NCBI GenBank assembly: GCA_900770925.1
Contig: CAAGLY010000011.1
Location: 1-64,000 of the forward strand
Length of the DNA: 64,000 bases
Direction: 5' to 3'
Source of the DNA: Bacilli bacterium
GTDB taxonomy: Bacteria > Bacillota_I > Bacilli_A > RFN20 > CAG-288
Part shown: piece after piece, positions 43,359 through 52,444 of the stretch
How positions within the stretch are numbered: the first letter of the stretch is position 1
Layout: each line of letters starts with the position of its first letter
Translations under genes and position numbers: made by a program
Notes under the pieces: model-generated
What the model was told of the DNA's origin: nothing
The model's database searches: none
The model's input: only the letters and a program-made list of their open reading frames with translations

Positions 43359-44834
43359 ATGAAAAAGACGTTGAAGAAGAGTTCGATTCTATACGTTGTC
43401 AGGTTTACGATATGGGCCGTTCTGGCAGCATTCCTCTGGTACTGCTTTATCAAAGGATTACTGAATCTTTCGTTCAAGGATGGAGTAGAAGCTAGTAAAG
43501 TCAGAATTATCTTTTCTGAAATCCTAATCATTCTAAATGAGGTCTTCATTGCTTACTTCTGGCTGAACGGTGTCAAAGACTTCATCTATGTAATCTGGTA
43601 CTATTGCGTAAAAGGAAGATTAGCTAAACGATATCGTCCGGTCATTGACAGGGATGTTTCTAAGGCAAACGACAGAATTCTGTTTTTATACTGCACCTGT
43701 AATGATTTTGATGGAAATTCCCTTCTAGGCTGCAGGCATCAGAAGTACAAAAACTATAAAGTCGTCATTCTAGATGACAGCACAAAGCAAGAATATATCG
43801 ATGAAATCGATAAATTCGGCCTTGAACATAATGTGGAAATTGTCCGCAGAGAAAACCATATCGGTTTCAAAGCGGGAAACATCAACCATTATCTAAGGAG
43901 TCCAGAGGTCAAGGGAACCTATGATTACTGTGTCATCTTAGACTCAGATGAAATCATCCCTGACGATTTCATAACTTCGGCTCTTAAATACTTCTATTAT
44001 TATCAAAATGTCGGTATCGTCCAGGCAAACCACGTATCCGATCGCAACTGCAATCTGTTCAGGAAGTTATTTCACATCGGAGTTAATTCGCACTGGCCGA
44101 CTTATCAAAGCAGGAAACACCGATACGGTTTCTCCACAAGGCTCGGCCATGGTGCGAGGATAAAAAGAGAATGCTATGAAGATGCTGGAGGATTTCCTCC
44201 TAGGGTCGCTGAGGACTTATGCCTGTCGATTGAGTCAAGAAACCATGGATATTTAGTTGCTTTTGCTCCTGAAATCATCTGCAAAGAAGAGTATCCCATT
44301 GACTACTTTGCCTTCAAAAAGAGACATTCGAAATGGACTCAGGGCAATCTTGAATTCATAAAAAAATATACAGGAAAAATTGTAAAATCAAAAAGGAAGT
44401 GGTATGAAAAATGGGATATCGTTCTATTCACCTACAACTTACCGCTGACTGCCATCTTTGCCTTCTACATTTTCCTGAATCTAATTGCATTGCCTTTGCT
44501 CGGCGTTAACCTCCGTTCAGTCTATCAGACCTGGATGATTATTCCGACCATTATATTCTTCTTTAGTCCGAGGCTGAACGACTTTATCACTTGGGTATTC
44601 CGGATTAATCCCATCCGTTCCATCTGCTATTTTTTCCTTGTCATCATCCTTTATGGTTCTAGGCTCACCACTTCCTTAAGAAGTGCATTACTTGGTAGGC
44701 TAGGCAAAAAAGCAAAGTTTATCGTTACTCCGAAATCAAGTGAAAAGATCACCATACTGAAGGCGCTTCGCTTCCAGATTCCAGGAAATAAAAAGGACTA
44801 CATCCTCTATAACCTGCACGATTTATTCTGCTAA
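43359..44834 (+). CDS. membrane glycosyltransferase family 2
   Basis: 491 residues. Two N-terminal membrane helices, then a GT2 domain with VVILDDST, CVILDSDE (DxD), VAEDLCLSIE (acceptor ED) and KRHSKWTQGN (the Q/RxxRW-like site of processive synthases), then four to five C-terminal membrane helices. It resembles cellulose-synthase/BcsA-type enzymes without a PilZ domain, so it probably makes or extrudes a beta-linked polysaccharide. ATG 43359 follows GGAAAGGGAC; the longer TTG start has no support. Preceded by a leader terminator and followed by a strong one. Confidence 0.85.
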   Translation: MKKTLKKSSILYVVRFTIWAVLAAFLWYCFIKGLLNLSFKDGVEASKVRIIFSEILIILNEVFIAYFWLNGVKDFIYVIWYYCVKGRLAKRYRPVIDRDVSKANDRILFLYCTCNDFDGNSLLGCRHQKYKNYKVVILDDSTKQEYIDEIDKFGLEHNVEIVRRENHIGFKAGNINHYLRSPEVKGTYDYCVILDSDEIIPDDFITSALKYFYYYQNVGIVQANHVSDRNCNLFRKLFHIGVNSHWPTYQSRKHRYGFSTRLGHGARIKRECYEDAGGFPPRVAEDLCLSIESRNHGYLVAFAPEIICKEEYPIDYFAFKKRHSKWTQGNLEFIKKYTGKIVKSKRKWYEKWDIVLFTYNLPLTAIFAFYIFLNLIALPLLGVNLRSVYQTWMIIPTIIFFFSPRLNDFITWVFRINPIRSICYFFLVIILYGSRLTTSLRSALLGRLGKKAKFIVTPKSSEKITILKALRFQIPGNKKDYILYNLHDLFC

Positions 44835-44960
44835 TAGATGTTCAAGGCCACACATAGTAAGCGAGTATTCCTATCAGTCCATACTCTTTAAGAATAGTAT
44901 CCGCTTTAAAACAACCTTTTTCTTTATTCAAGAGTGCTTGTGAATGATATTTTTAGTAAA

Positions 44961-44999
44961 ACAAAACAGCCAAGGAGAACGCGCCTTGGCTGTTTTGTG
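44961..44999. terminator. bidirectional terminator
   Basis: A 15-bp perfect stem (44961-44975 with 44984-44998) and an 8-nt loop, with A-rich and T-rich flanks. It serves the glycosyltransferase (+) and the lipoprotein (-), which converge here. Confidence 0.9.
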
Positions 45000-45011
45000 T
45001 TTCGTTTGTTA

Positions 45012-46820
45012 CTAGAGAATCGATTCCGTACCTTCTGTAGGCTCTTCAACATAAGTCGGATAAAGGACAAGATGCGGACCATCGTCTTCACTGACAACAG
45101 AGACTTCTACCTTTAAGGTAATGGTCTGTTCCTCTCCGTTATCATCGGTATAGGTAACATCGGTCTTCTTCTGATAGAGAGTGTCAGAAGCATCGACAAG
45201 CTCATCTTCTGAAGGATTCTCAACCTTCGTATATTCTGCTTCGACAAGCTTTGCCTCATAAGAAGTACGAAGAGAAGTGATATCGGTTAAGACAATATTC
45301 TTTTGTGTAGCTGGGGTCGTCTTAATCTCAAAGAGGTTCCTATCGCTTTCTGAGCTTGGGATAAAGGATACATTCGCATAGTAAGAACCAAAGGCAGGTA
45401 TGTTCTGTAAGACATCAAGAGAGAAGATGTCGTCTTTCAAAACAGAAAAACTATCTTCTGTGAAATAGTCTCCGAAAGTCAGATCATCACAGTTTGCGTT
45501 GATAGAGGTATACCTGATTGGATCATCCACCATACCGAAGTCAGAATAGAGAACACGATATCTTCTTGACTGGTTCTCATTGATGATCTGGATAAATTCA
45601 TCTTCTGCTTCATCGCTGATGGCAATAGAGAGGTCTTTCCTCTCCATCGAATCATCTGCAAAGGAATCCAGATAATTGAATTTTTCCTTGAAGACATAAG
45701 CCGGGAGAGAATCTTTCAACTGATAGACAGCAACCTTGCGTCCAGAATGCTCATTACTTGTATAGGTTTTATCAAAGAAGAGAGAGGAAATCTGTGGAGC
45801 AACTAAAGCGCTAGAAAGGTTTCCTTTGATTGCCTTGCCATCTGGATAATACCCAGCTTCATTGATGACAATACAAGACTGGATGTCTCCGTTTTCAGCT
45901 TTCGATAGTCCGGACTGAGCAAGCATGGTTCCATTTCCATCATAAGTAGTGATAGCGATGGAGTGTTCCTTATCTGCCTCCCTTGCGTAGACAGCAGAAG
46001 GAACAAAGTCACCGATGTCCTTATCATACTTGGAGAAGGTGGACTTCCTATTATAGTTTCCGTTATTGATCCATTCCCTTCCTTTGGCAAAGAGAGGATC
46101 TTCCCTGCCTTCCATTGGCTTTACTTTGATAACATTGTCCTTGCCAGTCAGAATGGTGCCTTCTGCAAGCTTTGTTTCATAGGAGACATCGGAACTTCCT
46201 TTAATCTTGAAGGAAAAAGAATCTTCTCCGTCCTTAAGATTGATCTTGAAGAATTCAAGATTATCTTTGGACGTCTTCAATTCACTTGCAAGACGAGCAA
46301 AGGAAGCAGAGTCTTTTGAAAGAGAGAAGTCCTCTCCGTCTTTTGTAAAGTCCGTTTCCTTTGCAGAAAGGAATGCGTTGGCATAATTCGAGAACTTCTC
46401 AGCTCCCGTATACGGAATCTTCTTTACTTCATTATGGAAATTCAGATAGCAGAGAAAAAGGCTATCTCCTTCACCCTTTTCATAGAATTCCATCTGTTCG
46501 GAGATGATATCTCCGTTAAAAGCATAAGAAGGCTCAAAGTAGCTGAAGCTATCTTCTCCGCTGCTAAGATACCCGTCCTCTGTCTCAACACTCTCCAAAG
46601 TATTGGAATACGTGAGCTTGAAGTTCCTTGTATAACCTGCCTTAAGAGACTCAAGGAAAGAAGCAATCGGACTCTTTTCACTTGTAGAAGCACTCGGCTT
46701 TGTTTCACTAACAGTATCACTACCCGATGGCGTGATGGTAGAAGAATCATTTCCTTTCTTGTCACATCCAGCAAGAAGAAGGGCAATCATCATCAAAGAC
46801 AAAAACTTTTTCTGTTTCAT
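45012..46820 (-). CDS. large lipoprotein of unknown function
   Basis: About 602 residues from ATG 46820 (GAGG seven bases upstream; the TTG two codons earlier is less likely). Lipoprotein signal FLSLMMIALLLAGCDKKG with lipobox LAGC. The mature part opens with a Ser/Thr-rich linker (TPSGSDTVSETKPSASTSEK), then a long mixed alpha/beta region with no recognised domain. Anchored outside the membrane. Monocistronic, with a possible minus-strand -10 (TAGAAT) about 30 bp upstream of the start. Confidence 0.75.
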   Translation of the reverse strand: MKQKKFLSLMMIALLLAGCDKKGNDSSTITPSGSDTVSETKPSASTSEKSPIASFLESLKAGYTRNFKLTYSNTLESVETEDGYLSSGEDSFSYFEPSYAFNGDIISEQMEFYEKGEGDSLFLCYLNFHNEVKKIPYTGAEKFSNYANAFLSAKETDFTKDGEDFSLSKDSASFARLASELKTSKDNLEFFKINLKDGEDSFSFKIKGSSDVSYETKLAEGTILTGKDNVIKVKPMEGREDPLFAKGREWINNGNYNRKSTFSKYDKDIGDFVPSAVYAREADKEHSIAITTYDGNGTMLAQSGLSKAENGDIQSCIVINEAGYYPDGKAIKGNLSSALVAPQISSLFFDKTYTSNEHSGRKVAVYQLKDSLPAYVFKEKFNYLDSFADDSMERKDLSIAISDEAEDEFIQIINENQSRRYRVLYSDFGMVDDPIRYTSINANCDDLTFGDYFTEDSFSVLKDDIFSLDVLQNIPAFGSYYANVSFIPSSESDRNLFEIKTTPATQKNIVLTDITSLRTSYEAKLVEAEYTKVENPSEDELVDASDTLYQKKTDVTYTDDNGEEQTITLKVEVSVVSEDDGPHLVLYPTYVEEPTEGTESIL

Positions 46821-46926
46821 ATACAAACCTCACTAGCCCTATTCTAACATAGTACATTGGTACAATAACATTGTTTTGTGCATTGAGCCTATTTAAATCT
46901 AGGATTATTGCAATCAAAACTTTCGA

Positions 46927-47075
46927 CTATGGTTTCAACGATGGAATCGGAACAACATAGACTCCGTCTTTTCTCTTATAAGCCGCATTTGTAAGACCAT
47001 AGATAACACAAAGAGGCTTCGTAGGAATACCACCCGCTTTACGAAGCGAGTCATTGATTTTAACTAGATTCTGTG
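46927..47075 (-). pseudogene. C-terminal fragment of a DUF4143 ATPase
   Basis: The last 48 or so codons (LVKINDSLRKAGGIPTKPLC, then VYVVPIPSLKP) closely match the end of the ATPase at 52742-54015. Upstream the homology stops abruptly near 47075, where sequence of an unrelated gene begins. A deletion joined the two. Confidence 0.7.
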
Positions 47076-47649
47076 TTCCATAGGTAATAGCAATAGTATT
47101 CCTGAATCTTCTTCGTTTCCGGATCTGCCATGCCAAGCAAGGTGTCTGGAAGAAAGTAATAATAAGTGCCTCCGTTTGTGTCAAGCGTATAGCCTTTTTT
47201 CTTGCCTTTACACTGGCCTCATCAAGCTCATTCCATTCTCGTCCTTTATAGACACCAACGTCGGATAAAGGCATCAACCATCTTCTTTTTTTCTCCGAAT
47301 CAGGGAACTCACTTGTTTCAATACACCATTGAAATCAAGACTCGGAAACTTCTTCGAATAAATGTCATAAGAATAATCAGAAATCCTGACTTCGTTAGAA
47401 TTATCTGGATATCTGCCAACCACAGATTTTTTCATCCATAGCCAGAAAAATCGAATACGGATGAAAAAGAGCACTTGATGGAATTAAGGCAAGATCATAG
47501 AGATCCGTTCCAATATCTGGATTCCTTCCTGAAATATCGTTATGCTTTTCGTAAACCCACTTTCCATCTTCCAAGAGAGGATTATCATCTCTTCTGCAAT
47601 AAAACGCAGCTGCATTCTCGAAATAAGTAGTTTCATGTATCTTTTTCAA
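47076..47649 (-). pseudogene. frameshifted fragment, possibly an FtsX/MacB-like permease
   Basis: Several minus-strand frames read as protein in turn: from 47649 (FENAAAFYCRRDDNPLLED), then GRYPDNSNEVRISDYSYDIY, and near the end a frame with LDTNGGTYYYFLPDTLLG. The piece PDNSNEVRIS resembles the external domain of FtsX/MacB-type permeases (P-x-N-x-E-V-x-I-S), which is weak evidence. Two or more frameshifts and a fusion to a DUF4143 tail mark it as decayed. Confidence 0.4.
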
Positions 47650-47778
47650 GTATGGATTAACACCATCCTAAGAAAGTACATTACCGAAAGAACAGAAAAC
47701 ACTTCCTATAGTCGTAAAAAAACAGGAAAGGAATAAGACAATATAGTAACATTGAACCATATACCGAGTTGAGGAGGG

Positions 47779-47807
47779 TTGACAAATCCCTTTTCTCTGT
47801 GTATAGT
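47779..47807 (+). promoter_or_regulatory. sigma-A promoter for AbiF-associated RNA
   Basis: Perfect TTGACA (47779-47784), 17-bp spacer, TATAGT (47802-47807). Start expected near 47813, just before the structured RNA. Confidence 0.88.
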
Positions 47808-47812
47808 GCTTA

Positions 47813-47880
47813 GCGATCGAGTTGCAGATACCTGCGTGGCCTGCAACCAGGGGGGTTCCTGCGGGAACTCCCTTTTTTTC
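47813..47880 (+). ncRNA. abiF-type small structured RNA (putative antitoxin RNA)
   Basis: A predicted transcript of about 67 nt between a strong promoter and a strong terminator. It holds a 7-bp perfect stem (GTTGCAG 47821-47827, CTGCAAC 47841-47847) with a 13-nt loop, then the terminator stem GGGGGTTCC/GGAACTCCC (47851-47872) with seven T. A conserved 'abiF' RNA motif is known upstream of Abi_2-family genes, and position and architecture fit. I could not test the covariance model. It probably ends before the toxin gene and may act on the protein. Confidence 0.65.
47851..47879 (+). terminator. terminator of the small RNA
   Basis: A 9-bp stem with one mismatch, a short loop, and TTTTTTT at 47873-47879. 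Readthrough would enter the Abi_2 gene, whose ribosome site lies 8 bp further on. Confidence 0.85.
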
Positions 47881-47899
47881 ATATCCGGAGGACATTGCC

Positions 47900-48837
47900 A
47901 TGGCGAAAACAGTTTTTTGACATTTCAAGCATAGATTTTCTTTTTGTAACAAGATAAAAATCTATTGGTAGAGAATCATACGTTTGCCGAAGCAATGTTA
48001 ACACAGATCGGATATTTCAGTTTGATCGGTGGATATAAAACACCTTTCAAAAACCCTACCACGCAAAAGTATAAGGATGGTACTCGGTTTGAAGATATTG
48101 TTGCTCTGTACCATTTTGACGAGAATCTGCGTGAGCTGTTTTTGAAGTACATACTGAAAGTTGAACGCCATATCCGTGCGTCGCTTTCCTATCACTTCAC
48201 AGAAAAACATGGCGAATCTCAGGCGATGTATCTGAATCCCGCAAACTATAGCCAGAACAGAAAATATGCCTATGGTATCGACAAGCTGATTGACACATTG
48301 GCTAAGCTTGCTAACAGTAACAGCGATTACCCCTATATCAATCATCAGCGTCAGGTTTATGGAAATGTCCCCCTATGGGTTCTTATCAATGGTGTAACAT
48401 TTGGTAGCCTCTCAAAATTCTATAAGTTCACAACCCAAGACATCCAATCAAAGGTTGCCCGCAATTTTGAAAAGGTAAACCAGAAGCAGCTTGAACAATA
48501 CTTGGGTATAATGACCAAGTTCCGCAATGTCTGCGCCCACGGCGAACGCCTTTATTCCTATCAGACTCGCGACGCTATTCCAGACACCGCACTGCATCAG
48601 AAGTTGGGAATTCCCAAGAGTGGCACGCAGTATTCCATGGGCAAACACGATTTGTTTGCAATGGTGATTGCATTTCGGTACTTACTGCCTCATGACGATT
48701 TCAAACGCTTTAAGGCTACCCTTACAAGTGTGATTCGTCATTATCTGAATACTCGCGGAGCCATGGAAGAATCCACATTGTATACTTACATGGGTTTTCC
48801 GGCTAATTGGAATAAAATTACCGTATACAAGAAATAA
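47900..48837 (+). CDS. Abi_2 / AbiF-family HEPN protein, N-terminus probably frameshifted
   Basis: The intact frame from TTG 47965 gives 290 residues with the family's helical core and KFRNVCAHGERLY (R187, H192), the R-x4-H active site of HEPN RNases. Abi_2 proteins cause abortive infection, and the family is linked to the ancestry of Cas13 HEPN toxins. The natural start is more likely ATG 47900, eight bases after GGAGG (47887-47891), reading MAKTVF; that frame breaks at a T6 run (47913-47918) and again near an A5 run before joining at about 47965. TTG 47965 has no ribosome site. So the toxin may be silenced, or made from a weak internal start. It is paired with the small RNA upstream. Confidence 0.75.
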
Positions 48838-48842
48838 TAAAC

Positions 48843-48890
48843 AAAGACTCTACCATTTCCTATCGACCGGAAATTGGCAGAGTCTTTTAT
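48843..48890 (+). terminator. terminator after Abi_2 gene
   Basis: AAAGACTCTaCCA (48843-48855) pairs with TGGcAGAGTCTTT (48875-48887), inner TTTCC/GGAAA, then TTAT. Strong. Confidence 0.85.
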
Positions 48891-49225
48891 TTAAAACCTT
48901 GGTTTGCACATGGTTGCTGCCGTGGGACAAAATCGATCGTCAGAACGGTCTCCCACAAAAGAGAGGCAAGAGACGGAAGGCCGGGAGAGGAGATGACGTT
49001 TATCACCTCTTTGACGGATGCCGACGAGATCGTGGAGACGATCGAAATGAGATAGAAAATCGAAAACGGACTTCACCGATTCAAGACCCTGTGTTTTACC
49101 GGCAGTTTGACGAAAAATCAAATCCTATGAGTAATGACTAGCACCTAAAACTAAATTCCTATTTAGCTAATCGGAAAAGGTGTGGAATGCTACCAAATTT
49201 GCAATTCTAGTTATGGGTTAATAAT
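48891..49225 (+). other. GC-rich relic without an intact gene
   Basis: 48.9-49.1 kb is clearly more GC-rich than its surroundings. One frame from ATG near 48994 reads TFITSLTDADEIVETIEM, meets TAG, then continues KIENGLHRFKTLCF to TGA near 49130. It looks like the end of a foreign gene with a nonsense codon. Not recognised. 49142-49225 shows nothing. Confidence 0.35.
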
Positions 49226-49298
49226 CTTTCAAAAATGAAAATAATCTTCCGAAAGATTGAATAATCTAACGGAAGATTATGAAAGAATAATTGAATAG
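49226..49298 (-). repeat. 20-bp periodic repeats, downstream copy
   Basis: CTTTCAAAA 49226, CTTCCGAAAG 49246 and CTAACGGAAG 49266, then ATTATGAAAGAATAATTG. The stretch 49238-49298 is nearly identical and in the same orientation to 50803-50863 on the other side of the AlbA_2 gene. Confidence 0.75.
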
Positions 49299-49311
49299 CG
49301 GTTAGGAATGA

Positions 49312-50736
49312 TTACTTTTGAATGAAGTAACGCTTGCCTTTTGTCTTCTTGCCATTGGTCTTGATTTGATTGGATGCCAATAATTCAGCAATGATCTGGT
49401 TTGTTGAGGTGTTCTTTAACTGAATCAAATCCGACAGCTCTTTTGCAGTCGATCCTTCTACATGGTTAGTCAAATAAGCCAATATCTTAAGTTTTTCTTC
49501 TTGGTGAGATACATTATCGGAAAGCTGGAGGAAACTGAGATTCAGAATAGTTCTTTTTGGTTCGTTCTCAATTCGAAGCTCCGGAGTCGGAAAATGATAA
49601 GATTCAAACACTTGGTAAATACTAGGAATACCAGAACCGGCTCTGTCAGAAACTTGAATCAGTCTAAAGTAGTTCATAATGTTTTTGTTGTAGGGATTAC
49701 TGATTCCACCGGTTATTGCCTGATGAATGCCAATCGATAATTCACCAGAATTGATGATGGATATATTGTCTTTGCTCTTTTTGATGAGAATGCCAGGAAG
49801 TGAAGTATAGTCGCAATTTGTAATGGCGTTGACAATGCCTTCGATGACAGAACGTCTGATATCAGTTCCGTTCCTATTTTTTATTCCGTCTGTTTTGAAT
49901 GGGTTAGGTAAATCTAATGTGATGTTTGTAGAGACACGCTCAAAGAAATTATAAAGGTTGGCATTAAAACTATAATCGTCTGAAACGATTCTTTTATCCC
50001 ATCTTGTCTGATTGGACCTATTCTCCTGATAATCCAGGAAATAGTTGGGACAAAGCTGCAATATGTCACTGATATTTCCAAAGAAAAGAACAGCTCCGTT
50101 TCTTAAGACGTCTTTTCCATTATCTTCAGTCAAAGCACCAATGCGAAGAAGGAAATCATGATCGTTGAGTTCTTGATAAATGTTATTCGGAATCGCATCA
50201 TTCATTCTTTTTCTGAAATTCAGCAATGTGCTTTTATCGACATCCTGGTCAGTCAAGCCTAGATGATTAGGCAATGTATCAAAAGCGACTCCCTTCTTAT
50301 TTAATAGTAATCGAGCAATGTCATCTTCTGACATCTGAAAATCTCCGTCTCCTATTCTTTGATAGGATTTTGAAAGGTTGCCGTCGATAAAGACGGGCTT
50401 TGCCTGTATAGGTGCTTTTCTTACAATGAATTCGATTACACTTTTTCCGTTAATCTTTAAAATCTGTATATCGTTATCTGAGACAGAGCAGTAACTCACT
50501 TTATTCTTGGAATGAAGTGCGGAAATCAACGCTTTCTTTTGTTCCAATGGATTGGATACTCCGGTTATGATGTTTCTTTTTCCTTCTTTGATTCCAAGAT
50601 AGATGGTTCCGCCATCTGTATTGGAAAAGGAGGAATAGGTTTCATATAGGTTATCCGGGATTTTTTTATTGGACTCTTTTAGTTCGATATGAACATCTTC
50701 TTTTAAATCATATAAGCGATTGATATCTTCTGTCAT
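49312..50736 (-). CDS. AlbA_2 / RecG-like ATP-binding regulator (COG2865 type)
   Basis: 474 residues. The N-terminal AlbA_2 (Schlafen-type) domain has HIELKESNKKIPDNLYETYS, SNTDGGTIYLGI and YQRIGDGDFQMS. The middle HATPase-like RecG_C segment has RRSVIEGIVNAITNCDY and VSDRAGSGIPSIYQVFESY. A C-terminal winged helix spans about 420-460 (HVEGSTAKELSDLIQL). Known relatives are called ATP-binding transcriptional regulators or defence-associated factors; real roles vary. AGGAGG precedes ATG 50736. The gene sits between direct repeats that contain 20-bp iterons, like the DUF4143 cassette at 895. Confidence 0.82.
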   Translation of the reverse strand: MTEDINRLYDLKEDVHIELKESNKKIPDNLYETYSSFSNTDGGTIYLGIKEGKRNIITGVSNPLEQKKALISALHSKNKVSYCSVSDNDIQILKINGKSVIEFIVRKAPIQAKPVFIDGNLSKSYQRIGDGDFQMSEDDIARLLLNKKGVAFDTLPNHLGLTDQDVDKSTLLNFRKRMNDAIPNNIYQELNDHDFLLRIGALTEDNGKDVLRNGAVLFFGNISDILQLCPNYFLDYQENRSNQTRWDKRIVSDDYSFNANLYNFFERVSTNITLDLPNPFKTDGIKNRNGTDIRRSVIEGIVNAITNCDYTSLPGILIKKSKDNISIINSGELSIGIHQAITGGISNPYNKNIMNYFRLIQVSDRAGSGIPSIYQVFESYHFPTPELRIENEPKRTILNLSFLQLSDNVSHQEEKLKILAYLTNHVEGSTAKELSDLIQLKNTSTNQIIAELLASNQIKTNGKKTKGKRYFIQK

Positions 50737-50770
50737 TTTTTCTTCCTCCTGCTTATATTATGCACATTTT

Positions 50771-50863
50771 CTTTCGAATATGCAAATAATCTTTCGAAGA
50801 TTAAAATATTCTTCCGAAAGATTAAATAATCTAACGGAAGATTATGAAAGAATAATTGAATAA
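50771..50863 (-). repeat. 20-bp periodic repeats upstream of AlbA_2 gene
   Basis: CTTTCGAA at 50771 and 50791, CTTCCGAA at 50811, CTAACGGAA at 50831: four units exactly 20 bp apart. Each holds a TTCGAA/TTCCGAA-like half-palindrome. The array ends about 35 bp from the start codon on the minus strand. It is probably the gene's own operator. Confidence 0.78.
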
Positions 50864-50901
50864 TTGGTAACGCTGAATAGAATTGCAAGAATTGCAAAAA
50901 T

Positions 50902-50963
50902 GTACCGAACCCCTAATATTGTGCTATAGTCCTATTTAAAGTCCAATATTAGGGGTTCAGTAC
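50902..50963 (-). terminator. long hairpin after DUF4143 gene
   Basis: Arms 50902-50921 and 50944-50963 match at 19 of 20 positions around a 22-nt loop. On the minus strand it starts 11 bp after the ATPase stop and is followed by ATTTTTG, so it can terminate that transcript. It is unusually long and could instead be a small inverted-repeat element. Confidence 0.55.
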
Positions 50964-50973
50964 AGAGGAAGCA

Positions 50974-52254
50974 CTAGTCTTTTAAACACCCAATAGGAAT
51001 GACAAAAACGCCATCATCTCTTCGATAACCATACTCCGTTCCAGTGATGACAATCTTCAAATCAGGGAGTCTCAATGGCATTTGTTTTTCTTTTTCGTTG
51101 TATTTTTTGACCAATTTTTCGATTTCACAGAGATGTTTTGCACCTTCGTCGATTTCACTTGAACCTAACTTGAATTCGAGCAAAGCATATCTCCCGTCTT
51201 TCAAATGCAACACACCGTCAGCCTCTAATCCATATCTGTCATGATAATAAGACATTTCTCCGCGCATCTTGGAAGAATAGATTTTCAGATCTCTTATGCA
51301 TAATGATTCAAATAGAAAACCAAGTGTCTTGAAATCAGTGTAAAAGTATTCGGGTGATATTCCAAGTGATGCGACTGCAATTGATGGGTCTATCAAATTT
51401 CTTTTTTTGCCTGATCTTATTGCTGTTTTGGATTTGATTGCAGGACACCATGGCTCGATATCTTCTATGATATAAAGTCTTTCTAATGCTTCAATGTAAT
51501 TGGCGATGCTTTTATCCGATGTGTCATTTGTTGATTTGACATCTTTATAGATGGTTTTATAGTCGCAAAGTGTACAGATGTTTCTTGAATAGGATCTTAG
51601 AATCGCATTTGTCAACTTGGGACTTCTTTTTACATCATCAATAGAAGAAATATCTTTGTTGCAAATTTGGTATACCAAATCATCGGCAACATCTAATTTG
51701 TTGCTTTCATTTTTGATTTTAAAACAGGTTGGCCATCCGCCTCTGCAGATTGCGAAGATAATATCTTTTATTGTTAAATTGGAAATACATCCCTTGAAAG
51801 AATCCGGATTGTCGAACAATTCCATCAGTGAAACGGAACCATTGGATTCTTCAGATTCATATAAGCTTAGAGGGTACATTTTCATTGTGCTGATTCGCAT
51901 CGTGCCAGTGTGAGCCACTTGAACATTCTTTGATGTTGAACCAGTCAGAATATATAATCCTGTTTTCTGCTCATCATCAACTGACTTACGGATTGCTCCC
52001 CATATTTTAGGGGCATCTTGCCACTCATCGAACAGTCGAGGTTTGTCTCCGATTAAAAGCATGATCGGTGCATCTTTTGCCGTACTTAAATATTGGTCTC
52101 TTTTTTCTTCATCTTGAAATTCGATAATGCTTTTTGATTGCTGCTTTGCCGTTGTTGTTTTTCCACATCCCTTTGGCCCAATGATCAGTACTGCTCCGAA
52201 TGTGTTCAATTTGTCTTTTAAAAGGCTGTCCGCGATTCTTGCTTTATATTTCAT
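50974..52254 (-). CDS. AAA_14 / DUF4143 ATPase
   Basis: 426 residues from ATG 52254 (GAGGTG six bases upstream). Walker A GPKGCGKT (26-33), KPRLFDEWQDAP (Walker B region of this subgroup), sensor YILTGSTSK. The winged-helix middle is followed by GLEADGVLHLKDGRYALLEFKLGSSE, a clean D..E-x-K nuclease-like core, and ends VFVIPIGCLKD. Same subgroup as 52742-54015. Three 23-bp repeats lie directly upstream. Intact. Confidence 0.85.
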   Translation of the reverse strand: MKYKARIADSLLKDKLNTFGAVLIIGPKGCGKTTTAKQQSKSIIEFQDEEKRDQYLSTAKDAPIMLLIGDKPRLFDEWQDAPKIWGAIRKSVDDEQKTGLYILTGSTSKNVQVAHTGTMRISTMKMYPLSLYESEESNGSVSLMELFDNPDSFKGCISNLTIKDIIFAICRGGWPTCFKIKNESNKLDVADDLVYQICNKDISSIDDVKRSPKLTNAILRSYSRNICTLCDYKTIYKDVKSTNDTSDKSIANYIEALERLYIIEDIEPWCPAIKSKTAIRSGKKRNLIDPSIAVASLGISPEYFYTDFKTLGFLFESLCIRDLKIYSSKMRGEMSYYHDRYGLEADGVLHLKDGRYALLEFKLGSSEIDEGAKHLCEIEKLVKKYNEKEKQMPLRLPDLKIVITGTEYGYRRDDGVFVIPIGCLKD

Positions 52255-52295
52255 ATGCATCACCTCGTTAATATTATAGAAATTCTAACTTCTGT

Positions 52296-52358
52296 TTCCA
52301 ATATTTGTGGCATTTTACTTCCAGCTTTTGTGGCATTTTATTTCCAGCTTTTGCGGTA
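52296..52358 (-). repeat. 23-bp periodic repeats upstream of DUF4143 ATPase
   Basis: TTCCA at 52296, 52319 and 52342, each followed by TTTGTGGCA, TTTGTGGCA and TTTGCGGTA at 52304, 52327 and 52350. Three units exactly 23 bp apart, ending about 40 bp from ATG 52254. Confidence 0.75.
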
Positions 52359-52444
52359 AATTCATAAAAGGAAGACAAACAAAATATCAAATGAGGCAAA
52401 TAAAAAGGTCTGATACCATGTATCAAGCCGATTTCAAATTTGAA

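Noticed and set aside
43214..43549. Minus-strand frame over the glycosyltransferase start.
   Set aside because: It is antisense to a clear GT2 gene and its leader terminator, and reads as non-protein-like.
48899..49141. Overlapping open frames on both strands in the GC-rich patch after the Abi_2 gene.
   Set aside because: Open frames on both strands are expected in GC-rich DNA. Neither has a ribosome site, and the most protein-like frame has a stop.
50771..50863. The 20-bp units were considered as a CRISPR or plasmid origin.
   Set aside because: No Rep gene is near, units are half-palindromic and adjoin the AlbA_2 start; a flanking duplicate lies past the gene.
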